This document shows positions 45,944-58,969 of a DNA stretch of 64,000 nt, in pieces. Location: positions 2,294,001 through 2,358,000 of the forward strand of contig BSBN01000845.1 in the NCBI GenBank assembly GCA_027924645.1. The letters are read 5' to 3'. Both the position numbers and the translations under genes were made by a program. A model generated the notes under the pieces. The model saw only the letters and a list, made by a program, of their open reading frames with translations. It did no database searches and had not been told where the DNA came from. Position 1 is the first letter of the stretch; the number at the start of each line of letters is the position of its first letter. This DNA is from Cunninghamia lanceolata. Taxonomy: Eukaryota > Streptophyta > Pinopsida > Cupressales > Cupressaceae.

Positions 45944-48900
45944 ATAATAGCATGTTGTAAATTTCTATATATATCCTCTATACCCATGGCCTTGACATCT
46001 AATACTAGTCATTTCATTATTATTTTACCATCATTCTTAAAATAATTAAACCAAACAATTTTTTCAATCATTCCATATGTAGTTTTTTTTTCCCTTGTTA
46101 ATATGAAGCCCCTCTTCAACTTGATAATTGATACTAGCCCCTTTCTCAACTTCATATATTTCTTCATTTAAATCAACATCCAAAGAGGACCCAAAAAATT
46201 CTTAAACTGATTGTTTCAAAATAGATACTATGAGACTTTTCATCTAACACTAAATCATTGGAAGCTCTACTAACACTTTTCACTAGTTTGTTATTATAGT
46301 TTCTCAAATATGGCAACTCATTCCTCAAAATTTTAAGGACATTTTTGTAGTTTCTCAATGGCAGCTCATTCCTTATATATATATGAAATTTTTCACATTT
46401 AAAAAACTATACACTTATAATTCCTGATACTTTTAAATAGACAGAATGCATCACTACTATAGCTATACTAGTATTATAGTATACATCTAACACTTAGAAA
46501 AAATAAAACCATGCACTTAAATTTTTTATATTTTTAAATAGAAAAAATGCAACACTCTTATAATTATACAATCAAACTTAAAACACAATATAGCGGTATT
46601 TCCTTACCTAGTTGGGTGTCTAGTATTGTGTCTTAGTTTTAAACTTAAGTGGGACATTGAAATCAACATTTTAATCCAAATTTTTACTTTTTATTATCTT
46701 TTAACATGCAAGCCATTAAGAATTTGAAGACGACGTGAACTAGTTAGTTTTCAAATTTTGTGTGCATATTCTAAATATATATTTTAAAAATTTTTAAAAA
46801 TAATTTATTTCATTTTAAAGTATTTTTAATAACTTGGTTTGTATACTTTATTATATTTTTAATGAGTGAAGTTTATTCCATAACACATAAATTTTATTAG
46901 AAATATGATAAAATCATAATTTCTTAAATAAGATCACTAACATTGATATCTAGTGAATGCATATTTTTTCATAATTATTTTATTCTATATTTTATTTATT
47001 ATATTTTTTAATTCACATTAATTATAATTTAGAGTGATTTTATTCCATAATGAATAACTTTTTTGTATATATAAAATTATTTTTTAAATTGAAACAAGGA
47101 CATCAAAATGGAGTGCGCAAATATTTTTTAGAATTTATTTTCGTTATTTTCTATTTTTCCATGTTCATTGAATAGAGACCCCCCTCTTTGTTAAAAAAAC
47201 CTATGTTCACTAAAAAATAGAAAAAATATCATAATTAAATAAAGTACATTAAAATTTATACTTTTTGGAAAGCTTATTTTGAGACCTATAATATTGTAAA
47301 ATTTCATGTTATGGTGAATCCATTTGATTGTCCAACCCCTACTTTGAAACAATTATTTTTTCTAAAAATTTTATGAGCAACAATGAGATGGTATCAAAGG
47401 GACCTTCAAATGAAGGACTTTTGAGTAGAAGTCAAAACCTTCATTCAAAGGTCCTTCATATGAAGTTCTCTTTTATAAAGCATTTTGAACATGAAACATT
47501 TAAACTTTGAAATAAGGATCTTCAAATGAAGCACCTTCATTCAAAGGTCTTGATGATATCACCCTTGAATGAAGGTCCTTCATTCAAAGGTAGGCTCTTC
47601 ATTAGAAGGTATTTTATAATTTTGGCATCTTCAGTTCACTTTTTTGCCTTATCCCACTACTAGAACATACTATTGTAAGATCACCCTTCTGTTGTTAGTA
47701 GATTTATTATATAATATTAGTTTTTAGAAATTTATTTGTATATAAGAACATCTAATGCAATATTATTTGTACTAATACTCTCTATGATAATAGTATTATT
47801 AAACCTATGATAAAAGAAGTATACCTTTGGAATGCATAATATAAATATATGTATTTAATTAAATTTTCTTATAAAAAGGGCTTTGGGATGGATTTTTTAA
47901 CAAGATACATAAAGTTGTTCAATAATGATATATAAAACCTAAGAACTAACAGATCTTTTGATATCAATAAAGTGGTGAATGCACTTGTATAAGATTTAGA
48001 TATTCTCATTAGACTTGCCATATCAATTAAATATCAACTCCACAAGTGATCAAGTGATCTTTATTTTCTATCAAAACAACTTCACAACGTTATTTGAATT
48101 TTAAACCATAATTTGAAAAGAAGTTAAATGTTTTTATTAGAAGATTCGTGTTTCTATATCAAAGCACTATTACTCAATCCCTAAATATTAAAAAAAAAAT
48201 TCCAATTAGTATTTTAAATAAAAATAAAACCCAATTTCTAACCAATGTAAAAAGAATAATAAAACCTATTATCCACTCAAATTTCAACACTAAAAGAATG
48301 ATAATGAGAGAATAAAATATTAATAAAAATATATTGAAATATGAGAGCTCTATATCTAGCAAACAACAAAAACATGTAAAACAAAAGAGTGGGATTCATG
48401 AAAGAGTTAAGATATATTGGTGAATTACTATATTATTTGAATAAAGGTAAGAAATTTTATTATAAATCAGTTAAACAAGAACTTGATTAAATACATTATC
48501 ATTTACAATGCAAATAAATATTTAGCATTTATAAATTGTAAATTTGTAAAGAAAAAGAAGATGGAAGTAGAATTGTAAAATGATTAAGAATATTCGTCAC
48601 CTTTAAAGTTAATACATAAAATAAATATGCTAAATTTATTATTACAATTAAAGACAAATTTATAAATTAATATATTTAAATTTTTTAAAACATTATAGTA
48701 TAAAATATTATACTCCCTTATAAAATATTAAATTATAAATTAAAATAATATATTATATTCCCTTACAATAAATATTTCTAGTTGGCATGAGTTTTCCATA
48801 GTCTATGAAGTTATCTAATAGTGCTTTTGGATTTAATAGTGTATATTTTTCTATGAATGTGTCAAATCACACTCAGTGATCCATCTTTAGAAAGAGGAGA

Positions 48901-49016
48901 ATTATGAATTGGATTGCAAATTTGACCTTTAAAAAGAAGTTAGTGGGGGGAGGGTGGACAAGGGTTGCAAGAGGAATGAAAATGAAGGATAGGAAGGGAA
49001 AAAAGATAATACAATC
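45944..49016. other. AT-rich DNA; cluster of CCTTCATTCAAAGG repeats
   Basis: No gene supported. Between about 47400 and 47610 variants of CCTTCATTCAAAGGT and its inverse CCTTGAATGAAGGT occur at least six times, in both orientations. The rest is A/T-rich with homopolymer runs. Confidence 0.65.
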
Positions 49017-49756
49017 TGTAGACACTTAAATTTGTACATGTCTTGTGACATTACCTTGTGAGACACCTTGTAATGTTTTGCCCTAGGTCATTGCATTATC
49101 CCACTCATCTCACTTTCTAATTAGTTAAATAAATCCACTTTATTTAATTAATTCCCCTATTCACATGCTCCAAATAATTCAAATAAAATATTTGAATTAT
49201 TCCCTCACCTTTCACCACATTGCAACACATGTCACATGACTATAACACTCCACATGTCAAACTAATTTAAATAATCTTTTATTTAAATTAGGTATCATTT
49301 ATCCTCCTTCACACACTTGTCACATGACTACAACTCCTCATGGAGTGGGAAAACCTAATCAATCTCAACCATTTATATAATTCAAAATAGTTTCCAATCA
49401 CAGCCATTCATTCAAATCAGTCCTCTTCTATAAATCAACCATCTCATGAGCCATTTGAGATCTAGTTTTCAAGTAGCCTCATGCTGTCAAAATTTCTCTT
49501 CATCCCCATTCTCATTCATCTTCTTCCTAATGTTATGCTAATGAAATAGTGAGAAACCAACAAACAACCCTTTGACATCATGCATTCTCATGCAAGATCG
49601 AGAAGATCCATGGAGATAAGGCAAGTCTAGTGTGGATTCAATTTGCATTTGACTTCATTGTTTTCATTTTCATACTAGTTTGTACTGCATGGTGCTAGTT
49701 AGGGTTTGAATATTTGTTGTTTTGATTTTAGACCTTGATTTTTAGCCCTAATGACA
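49017..49756 (+). repeat. Putative 5' LTR of Gypsy-like element H
   Basis: Begins TGTAGACACTTAAATTTG and would end CTAATGACA (740 bp). Inside are a TATA box (CTATAAA at 49428-49434) and, after the end, a primer-site-like TGGTGAACCCAACATG at about 49759. No second copy lies in the window, so the ends are a judgement from signals only. Confidence 0.42.
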
Positions 49757-52693
49757 AATGGTGAACCCAACATGAAAATGTCCAATTGGATCTAATCATT
49801 AGTTTTTGCAGGTTTTTGTTGTAAAATTTTGCATGTTTCTAACCCTAGTTTGTCTAGTTTTGGGAGTGAATTGTTGTAGGTCACCTCCTGGGCTGAAACT
49901 GACATCACCATTGCATCCGGAAGGTTGCTTCCATGAATTTTGACTATAAATTCATAGGGTTTGATGACAAGAAAATTTATTGAAAATTTTTGAAATTTTT
50001 TTACCAGTCTATACAGTACGCATCTATATGGATCCATACCGCACAGACCAGTTTTTTTATCTCTATGGGTTTTGTTGTGATTGCAGGTTTGTATTTCAAG
50101 CCTAATGTTAATATTGGTTGCAATTTTTTCAATTTTTTAAAGTGCTAGGTTTATTGCTCTGATCCTTGTCAACCACTGCTCAAAAGCCCTAGCTCCGTTG
50201 TTGTCTAGGAACTGCCTACTTCATACTTGGCTTAGTCGCTACAGTTACATCGCTCAGTCACCTCCCTCTAGCAGTCTAAACCCTGCATCATCCTCCTGTC
50301 GATACCCCAAACACCTTACATCCTCTCCACCCCGAGCTTTGTCACCATCGAATATTTTAGTTGACACCCATCAAAAGATCAGTCACCGCCTAATCTAGAA
50401 CAAACCTCTGCCTATTTCTTTTATGTCTCCCCTGCAGCCTCACAAAAACCCTATCCACTATATTTGAAGCCCATCACTGCTAGTGGTGGCGACCTTCCTC
50501 GCTTGACTCTAAAGATTGCCACCATAGGCGACGACCAAAGCCTTCCTCTACTCCGTATGCCTCCTTTCAAAATCTCCACTTAGTCACAGACTCCCTTTTG
50601 TTGACCTTAACCTCTCCTCCACTCTCATACATATTCTCGCCGCCTCTAGTTTCCTGTCGTCTCCTCGCATATTCCCGCTCCGCTCCAAGGGTCACCACTG
50701 CTGGTGGCGACCAAGTGTCTTCTGCCACCTTCAAATTATTGTGTGACCACAAACCCTAACTAATGACAAAACACTTCACCTGTGGTCAGCTCCATCTATG
50801 GGTTTAGTCTTTAGGTTTATGATTTGTTTTTAACATAGGATCTAATGTTCACATTTTAGAGTTTCAACTTAGACTTTAAGGTTTTCTACCAGTAGTGACT
50901 GCAGGAGTGGGGGCTATCATTCCCCTTTGCTTTATATTTCTTTTTTCTTTTTTAGCCACCCTCGATCATATGGGAGACCGAGGGCTTGGCTAGATTTAGC
51001 CACCTAGACTTAACCACCTTCTTTAAACTGGTGCATATGATCAATTTGTTTTCGCAGACAACTAGTGGTTTATTTTAACTGTCAAGTGCCCTTGTGCTTC
51101 CATATGGCCTAGAAGGGGCATTTTTTTTATTTTTATCATAACTTGGTCAAAACAAGTCAAAATCACGTGCGAAAGGAATTGTCAGAAATCTGACACAACA
51201 AACTTCACAACAGTGTAACTTTTATTAGGTGACTGTGTCATTTTTTAGGCTTTTTTATCAATCAAATTCAACATTGCTTTTCAACTTCAAACGAGCATAT
51301 CTCTTGCATTTTTTATCCAATTTTCGTGAATTTTTTTTAAAAGTGCATAGAATTTCCTAATGAATATGTTTATGCAATCTATTCAGCTATGTCAGGTGAT
51401 TTTAATTAGATTTTATCAAACTATATCTTTTTCACATAACAGTTTTCTTTGCAAGTTTACTTGTTCCATTTTCATTTTGATGACTTGCAAGGTGATCACA
51501 AGGGGTTGGAACAACATCAACATACACAATAGATTGGAAGTAATAACATTCAAGTGCATTCATTCTAATATTTCATTTCTCATAATCATGGCTTGTCTCA
51601 CATTTCAATTTGGGCTCTTAAAACGAACATCATGTCTTCATTCACACATTGAAATTGGGCATTAAAATGAACCAGTGTCTTCCCGCACATTTGGACTTGG
51701 GATCTAAAATGAACCAGTGCTTGAATTGTTTGGTGAATTTGATTGCAATTAGAGGTGTGTATGCTCTTCTCATGTGCTTCATGCAATCTTGAGAATCAAA
51801 AACACCTCTCATCCATTCATTTTCACACCACATATTTGGATTTTCTAATGGTTAATTTACAAGTGTGAGTGTGAATCAAGTGTGCATGTGTATGCTCTCT
51901 CCTTGCACTGCTAGGTGATCTTGGATATCAAAAACACCTCACTTGGTTTTCTTTTTTTATCCTTTCTAGGAGGCCTTCTTGGAGACACACCACTCCAAGG
52001 GACAACCTCAACCGAGGTGTGAATCAAAAGACACCCTCTTTGGAAGTTGGAATCTTGTCACTGTTGGCTAAGCCCCAAAGAAATTTATACCTTTGGGAAG
52101 TGAAGGTGAAGGGTGGGTTACCCCTTTCTCCCGTATGTGTGGCAAGATTTCACTTTCAAGTCACATCCCTAGTCAACCTTGTGCAACTTAGCTTAATACC
52201 TAATTGGCCATACCCCACTTGACTAGTTATAGGGCTTGTTGATGTGTCTTCACATGCTTGCTTAATCATCATCACATTCTTCAATTTCAAATTTAAACTT
52301 GCTTATGTGTCTTGCATGAGTAATTCATGTGTCTACATATGTGATCATTTGTTTCAACGTTGCCACACCAAGCTATAAACACCAAACACGTAAAGATAAG
52401 TCACTCTAAACATTCTTTCCAACACATTCAAATCCAATCACCTTCTTGCTAATCAAACCCTAATCACCCCAGTCATCCTAATCAATCCAAGTCATCCAAT
52501 CTTATCATACCCTAATCATTCCACATCATATCCTAATCTCATCCAATCAATCACATCCAAACATCATCAATCCTAATAATTCCTAATCACATTCTGATCA
52601 TATCTTCATCATTCAACCTGCATCCTTGTCACCATCCAATCACTCATTCCAAATCATTCCACATGATCCTAATCCTAGTCATCACTAGTCAAA
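49757..52693 (+). other. Element H: long leader without supported gene
   Basis: About 2.9 kb between putative LTR and Gag. The part at 50200-50760 is richer in C and has no intact frame. The stretch 52380-52690 is low-complexity, made of AATCAC/ATCCAATC-like units. I see no polymerase domain. Confidence 0.4.
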
Positions 52694-55515
52694 ATGGTCC
52701 TAATCATAAACAAATCTATGCCCAATCCTAATCCCAAACTCGTACTTCAAGGAGGCCCTCCCTCTAGTTCAAACAATGAAGACAAACCAAAGCCCAAAAT
52801 CATAGTTCAAGGGGGCTATCCCTCTAATCCAAATCATGAGACAAATCACAAGCCCAAGGTCATAATTCAAGGGGCCTATCCCTCTAATCCAAATCATGAG
52901 ACGAAACCTAAGCAAAAAATCACAATTCAGGGAGGCCCTCTCCCTAATCCTAACCTTGAAAATAGACCAAGACCTAAAATCATAATTCAAGGGGCCCCTC
53001 CTCCTTCCAATGATGACAAGAACTATGTTGCATACCTTGAGGAACAAATCGACATGTACAAGATTAAACATGTGTGACTCCATGCCCACATTTGAAAATA
53101 GAGTTAAAGCATCCGAACTCCAAAACCTCCTTCAAACACTTCACCAAGTACCCCAACCCTTCAATCAACAAACCATACTGACTTCAAGCCCTAATTCAAA
53201 AATTCCAACAAATCCAATCACCTAAAATACAACATCTCCTAGTCCAAGCCCAACAATTCATGGGCACTTGTCAAATCCAACCAACACATCATCCTTTATC
53301 CATTCATTATCAACCAATGCCACCTCAACCTTATGTGCCATCCCCCTCCACTTCATATCAAGTCAATGCCACATCAACCGATCCATCCACTTCTTCCCAT
53401 GTCAATGCCACATCAACCTATCAAGTCACTTCACAACAAGCACATGTGAACTTAAATCCTTCTTTGCAGTAAGTTCAAATGCCTTCAAGTCCTAATGCCA
53501 CCTTTGACAAGGGGAACACCAATCTATTTCATGCACCCTATAAGTATATCATACCACCATCCAATTGCAAGCCTATCCTAAAGCCACCATGTCCTAGCCC
53601 TAATCAATCAGTCCTTATCTTCCAATCCATCAACCCCTTCATTACCCTTACCATCACCTAATCCCTTATCAACTCCACATCCTAAGTGAATAAGAATTAC
53701 AAAATCAAACATTTGGAGTTGTCCAAATCCACTAACCCATTCAATCCATTTGATCCTCAACCTAATCAAAATCAAAATCCTAGTCCTAAGCCTTCAACTT
53801 CATCCATCCATCCACCTACAAAGGATGTGATCCAAGGGCTACTAGCAAGGAATCAATCATCTCCATGTCAAACACATATGCTTGAACCAACAAAAGAGTC
53901 CCCGAACATCATGCCAAGTCCTTTGACCCAATTATGTGGCCAACAACCCCTTGAGCCTATTCAAGAGTCTCCCCCATTGAGTCCAAGTCAACCTCCATCA
54001 CGCCCTCATGTGGTTGACCATCAAGAACATGTCAAGCCTATCCAATAGTCATCCACTTCCATGTCCATTTAAACAAGTCAAGAGGTATGTCAAGAGACTA
54101 ATCTTAAGCATGGGGAAACACCAAGCCCCCACCTTAATCAAGATCAAATCACTTTCATTCAACATATCAATAATATGTATCTTTTCCATGATCAAGACAT
54201 TATTCATGATGAAGAATCTATCCATAAGAAAATTGATCCTATTCATACCTCCACAACCATTCATGAGAAAGACACCGAAGACCTACATGCTCCATCTAAT
54301 GAAATTCTTGTTGGCCTACTTAAACACTCACCCCATTTCATGGCCTTCCTCCAAAGTGAAGAAACTCCACCAATCCATGATCCAACCACTTCCACTTGTC
54401 ATGATGAGACATGTGCCTCCCAAGAACCCATACACATAGAAGATCACACAAATTACTTGGATCTTAATGTGCATAAGGATACTCAAGATCCTAATGGTCC
54501 TTCTACATCCATCATTGATCACATTTCAAGTCCACCATCATATCCTATTAGTTTATCCACCTTCATTTGTGAATGTTTGTTTCTAGGACAACAACAACCT
54601 TTGTCCACCACATCACCTTCTCCATCAAATAATGAGCTCAAGTCTAGTTCCCAAACCACACCTAGCCCCATTATCCATCACATGCTCCAAAACATGAACT
54701 ATCGAGGTAAAGGCTTAGGCCTTCATGAACAAGGAATTTTGGAGCCCATCCATGTCAATGTCCCTCCACGCTAATATGGCCTTAGATACACAACCCAAGG
54801 TAAACAATCTAAATATGTTGGTACTTCCTCCACACTTCCTACATCTACCACTTTCCATCGCAAACCTCATCATATCCCCAAAACATATGTCGCCATTCCA
54901 CCTCCATCATCCTATAAATATCAAAAGCATGTGACCATACACCTTCCACCATCCAATTTACCTCCACTTCTTCTAACTCCAAATATCCCCCCATCCACTT
55001 TGCCTCCATTTCTTCCAACACCTAACTTTCCTATCATCCATAAATACTCTTACATTCCTAATCATGATCAACAAATGCACACATTATCTAAACGTAAAGC
55101 TTCCACTCATTCCACCAAACCCATGGGATTCAAAAATAAATGTTTGGATACCTACACTCATAAAAATAAAAATCCTAAGGGTCCTAATGCCTTAGGACAT
55201 CAATTCAAGAAGGCAAAGAAAAGTACATCCAAAAAGCTATCCAAGCCCATACCTCCAAAACAAAAGTCAAAAACTAAAATGGTATGGGTTCCTAAACAAA
55301 AAATCAAGTCAAATGAGGCATCCACCTTTCAAAAATTCCATTCCACTCAAAAATATCTAGTTCTTCCAACCCACAAGCAAGGCAAAAATCATAAAAATAC
55401 TAAGTCTATCTGGGTACCTAAATCACTCCGTCATCCATCTCCTAAGAAAACTTTGCCATTGCTTCCTACTCTACCATCCACTCAAAACCTTCAATGTTTA
55501 TCATGGTGTGTGTAG
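52694..55515 (+). pseudogene. Element H: proline-rich Gag-like gene with G-patch, decayed
   Basis: The first ORF (52694-53077) consists of a 20-residue unit of the type PKIIVQGGYPSNPNHETNxK repeated four and a half times. After frameshifts, frames at 53260-53472, 53686-54048, 54175-54774 and 54931-55515 (all the same phase) continue with Pro-, Ser- and Thr-rich sequence. At about 54681-54745 there is a G-patch, MLQNMNYRGKGLGLHEQGI, of the kind found in many plant Gypsy Gag-type proteins between capsid and protease. The last part repeats KMVWVPKQK / KSIWVPKSL. No protease, RT or integrase follows before 57512, so H looks like a non-autonomous Gypsy derivative, or its pol lies beyond element G. 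Confidence 0.6.
52735..53034 (+). repeat. 60-bp coding tandem repeats in element H
   Basis: Units begin near 52735, 52795, 52855, 52915 and 52975, each with a (C/A)TTCA(A/G)GG(A/G)GGC(C/T)-like core. All keep frame, and the third-position differences exceed amino-acid differences. Confidence 0.85.
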
Positions 55516-57512
55516 CTATTGGTCATGATTCTTTTCCACACCTCCATCACTCCATCATTCAACTATTACCCTGCATATCTTCCCTATCACCTCCCTATGG
55601 TCCATAATTTTGCATAAATATTTCATCCATCCATCTTCCATGCATATATCATACATAATCCACATCATAATCCACTATCTTTCCATCCCTACATAATCAT
55701 GTCATAATCCACTAGCTACCTAATCCATTTCACTTTCATACAATCCTTTACCAACATTGATGAGCATGATGACACTTGACATGGTCCATGTGAAATTCAC
55801 TCTCTAATGGGACTACCACCTTTCATGGAACTAGACATTTGAGTCCCTCCCGTCCATATCCCCCGTCTCCCATTCAAAAGTCAAAAAAGCAAAAAAAAGA
55901 CAAAAAACAAAAAGAAAATAAAAAATAGTAAAGAGAAAGCTCTTCGTCCAACGGTGAAAACCACCTTTGGTGGCACCTTGGATAAGTACCATGATGAAAA
56001 CCTAGCAAACAAGGGTTATGTGTAGGTTGATTTTCTATGTCACTTACACTTGGGGGCACGTTGTCTCATCCACACTATCATTTCCTTCATACCATTGCCT
56101 ATCCTATCTTACCATCCTTATCGCTCACATACATATACATATACTATTGATCTCATCCATCTACCCTTCCTCTTTTGATCTTGATAAAGATTGGGGGAAA
56201 ATTTTTGACAAATGTTTTGGTTATCTCTTGATATACCTCATCCTATCCAAATCAATCCATCTCATCATCCTATTGTCATCAGCTTTGTCATGATAAAATC
56301 CTAAGTACTACACCTAGAATGGGGCATGTTGTTCCTATGCGACATAGCCTTTTAGATCACATCCATACATACTTTCCATCCATTATCACCTATAATTTTA
56401 TCCATCCTTCCTCCTTGCACCTAGACTTGATTTCCCCTTGTCATTGGTATCTAGCACAAAGGCTCTCAAAATTGTCATCCATTGACATCCCCAGAGCATT
56501 TAAAAACAACAAAAAAATCAAATATTTCCAAAATTCAAAAAAATCACAACATTCAAAAATCCAAAAAAATTGAAACATGTCAAAATCCAAAAAAATCAAA
56601 ATATGTTAAAATCCCCAAAAATCGAGATATTCCCCAAAATTATAAAAAATCAAATATCAATAAAAAATCCAAGCAATAAATTCAATCCAAATCATCAACT
56701 CAATTCATTCTATCTAATCATCAAATCAATTCTTCAATCATTTCAACCAATCAATCCAATTCTTCAAGTCCATCCATTCAACTTCATTTCAATCAACTTA
56801 TGCAATCAATCATCAATTATTCAAATCAAATCTACCAATCATCAAAATCAATCACATCAATTCATCAAATCAATTCATTCTGTCCAATCAAATCAATTCA
56901 TCATCGAAATCAATCTCAAATCAAATCAAACCAATTCACTCACATTCTGCAAATTAAATCAAATCCATTCAATTCAATCACATCACTTCTTCCAATCATT
57001 CCAATCCAATCATCAAAATCAACCAATCGATTCTTCAAATCAATTCATATCATCCAATCATATCAACCCAATCCTCAAATCATAAAATCAAATCACTTCT
57101 TCTAATCAATCCAATCAATTCTCATTCAATCAAATTAAATCATTCCAAACAATAATCAAAATGAAAGTCATCATCAATCCATACCAATCAAGTCAATCAA
57201 TCAAGTCAAATTATTCAATCACATTCAATGGTCTTGATCCTAGCCTTGACGTAAACCAAATCAATCAATCAATCATCAATCAAGCCTTGGTGTTGCTCGC
57301 ATAACCAACAACACTAGTATCAATCAATCAATCAATTGTCTTAGACAATATGTTGCATTGTCAAAACTAGATCAGGCATCTTAGATGACATGTTTCATTT
57401 CTAAAAACTAGATCATCATTAATTTCAATCACTTAATCATTAGTTTATAGCTTGACAGGGGCAATACCCTGTTTGTTTTTGTATCATTTGTGTATGCTTG
57501 CTTGCTTATGTG
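55516..57512 (+). repeat. Element H tail: low-complexity ATCAA/AATCC repeats
   Basis: Includes an A-rich patch (55880-55930), a block of AAAATCCAAAAAAATC-like units (56500-56660) and about 700 bp of degenerate ATCAA/TCAAT repeats (56680-57350). The ORFs in it are products of the repeat composition. It is cut off at 57512 by element G. Confidence 0.75.
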
Positions 57513-58968
57513 TGGTGCAGGAGCACCTACCTGACAGCTGGCCTTCATAAGGCAGTTAGTAGTTTAGGTCTTGTTTGTGTTTCCAAGAAGGTCTGTTAGA
57601 CCAAATGCATGTAATAAGGTCATGCTGATCAGGATAAGATCATGCTGACCAGGCTTTTGCTATTTTTAGCTAGTTAGTTATAACAGCTGTCATGATGTAT
57701 GTTCGGTGGGATCTCCCAGCCGCTTGGAGAGTTCCCAGCCGCTTGGAGTCGGGTCAGTAGTACTCGTAGGCAAATCTTTATAAGCATGAGATCGGTTGAT
57801 TGGAGATGATCGCTCAGCAGTGTAGTGTTGCATCAAGCAGAGGAGTTGAGTGTTCTGTGTGAGGAACATCATATTGTATTGCATCTTTGAGTCAATAAAG
57901 ATCCTGTTTCATTTTCTGTTTGATCTCCTTCCTGTAATCGATCGCTGGTTTGAGAGGTTTTCATGGATATACTGATCCATTCCACCGGTTGACTCATCTG
58001 ATCGGTGGAATGGCAATGTACAGTAGGTTAGTAGGTAGTTTGTTTATTTGCTTGCAGGTGTGCAGGATCGCGGTCAAGAGATGTTGAAGACCCTAGCATC
58101 CTCATGTGCTAGGTCAAGTTGAGAAGTTCAAGTTGAGAGAGATCACCCTAAGACTGGATCGGGTCGTCCCGGGAGGATCGGCGAAGTGAGATTTCGCTAA
58201 GTGAAGAAGTCTGTTAAAACGGCTTCATCAGGATATTTCTGCAAATATCCTGCAGACAGTTCGGACATCGTCATCCAGATAAGTGAAGAAGATCGGCATG
58301 ATGTTGTTGATTGCATGAAGTGTGAGTTCGTCGGGGTGATCATCAGCAGGAGGAGCCGAGGAGTGTATCGGCATCAGGATCATCATATCGGGAGTGCCAA
58401 ACATCCGCATATCGCGAGTAGATGCGGAAGAGAAAGTTCGTGTTTTTGGCTAAGTGTTGAAGAAGTCATCAGGATATTGGGTGACGTCATCGTCATCAGG
58501 ATATGACGTCATCGTCATCAGGATATTGAGATATCCCCCCTATGCATGTGGATCCTGCCGTCGTTATGTGCTTGGGCATCGGCGGAAGTCCGTGGCAGGA
58601 AGTTGTGTTAACATCATCATCAGGAGGTTTCGAAGAGAACCGGATAATTTATATCATGATGCTGTTGCTTGTATCGTCGGGCAGTGGAGCGTTGAAGGTA
58701 AGCTGCTGAAGGTGATCGTCATCAGGATATTTGGAGCAACCGGATGTTGAATATCCTGCTGACGAAGGAAGTGTTGCATATGATGATGATGTTAGAAGGA
58801 AAGCGGAGGTGAACAGTAGTCAGCAGGCGGATGTTTGCGATCATCCGAAATATGATGATGCTGACTGTGTAACGTGAAATATGATGATGGCGAAGATGAT
58901 GATGATGAGGTTGGTCTGCAGACATTCATGCTACATGCGAAGGTTATAGTGTGGATGCCTCTGCATCA
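57513..58968 (+). repeat. Gypsy element G: LTR copy 1 (complete)
   Basis: 1456 bp, TGGTGCAGGAGCACC to CCTCTGCATCA. Its left end is defined because it and copy 3 (62630) begin to match at exactly this TG. TATA box TTTATAAG at 57777, polyadenylation signal AATAAA at 57894-57899, so U5 is very long (about 1.05 kb). A 15-bp unit (CCCAGCCGCTTGGAG) is repeated with 19-bp period near 57715-57750. Confidence 0.92.
58482..58526 (+). promoter_or_regulatory. Paired TGACGTCA motifs in LTR copy 1
   Basis: TGACGTCA at 58482-58489 and 58504-58511, within an exact 22-bp tandem repeat (58483-58504 and 58505-58526). The same pair occurs in copy 2 (59898, 59920) and copy 3 (63599, 63621). TGACGTCA is the palindromic core bound by plant bZIP factors (C-box). 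Confidence 0.7.
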
Positions 58969-58969
58969 T

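Noticed and set aside
56570..57105. ORFs of 171 and 101 codons in overlapping frames
   Set aside because: The sequence is degenerate ATCAA/AATCC repeat; long frames in all phases follow from composition.
58201..58506. ORF of 101 codons in the LTR of element G, also in copy 3
   Set aside because: It is disrupted in copy 2 by small changes and lies wholly in the LTR; the apparent conservation is simply the high identity of the LTR copies.
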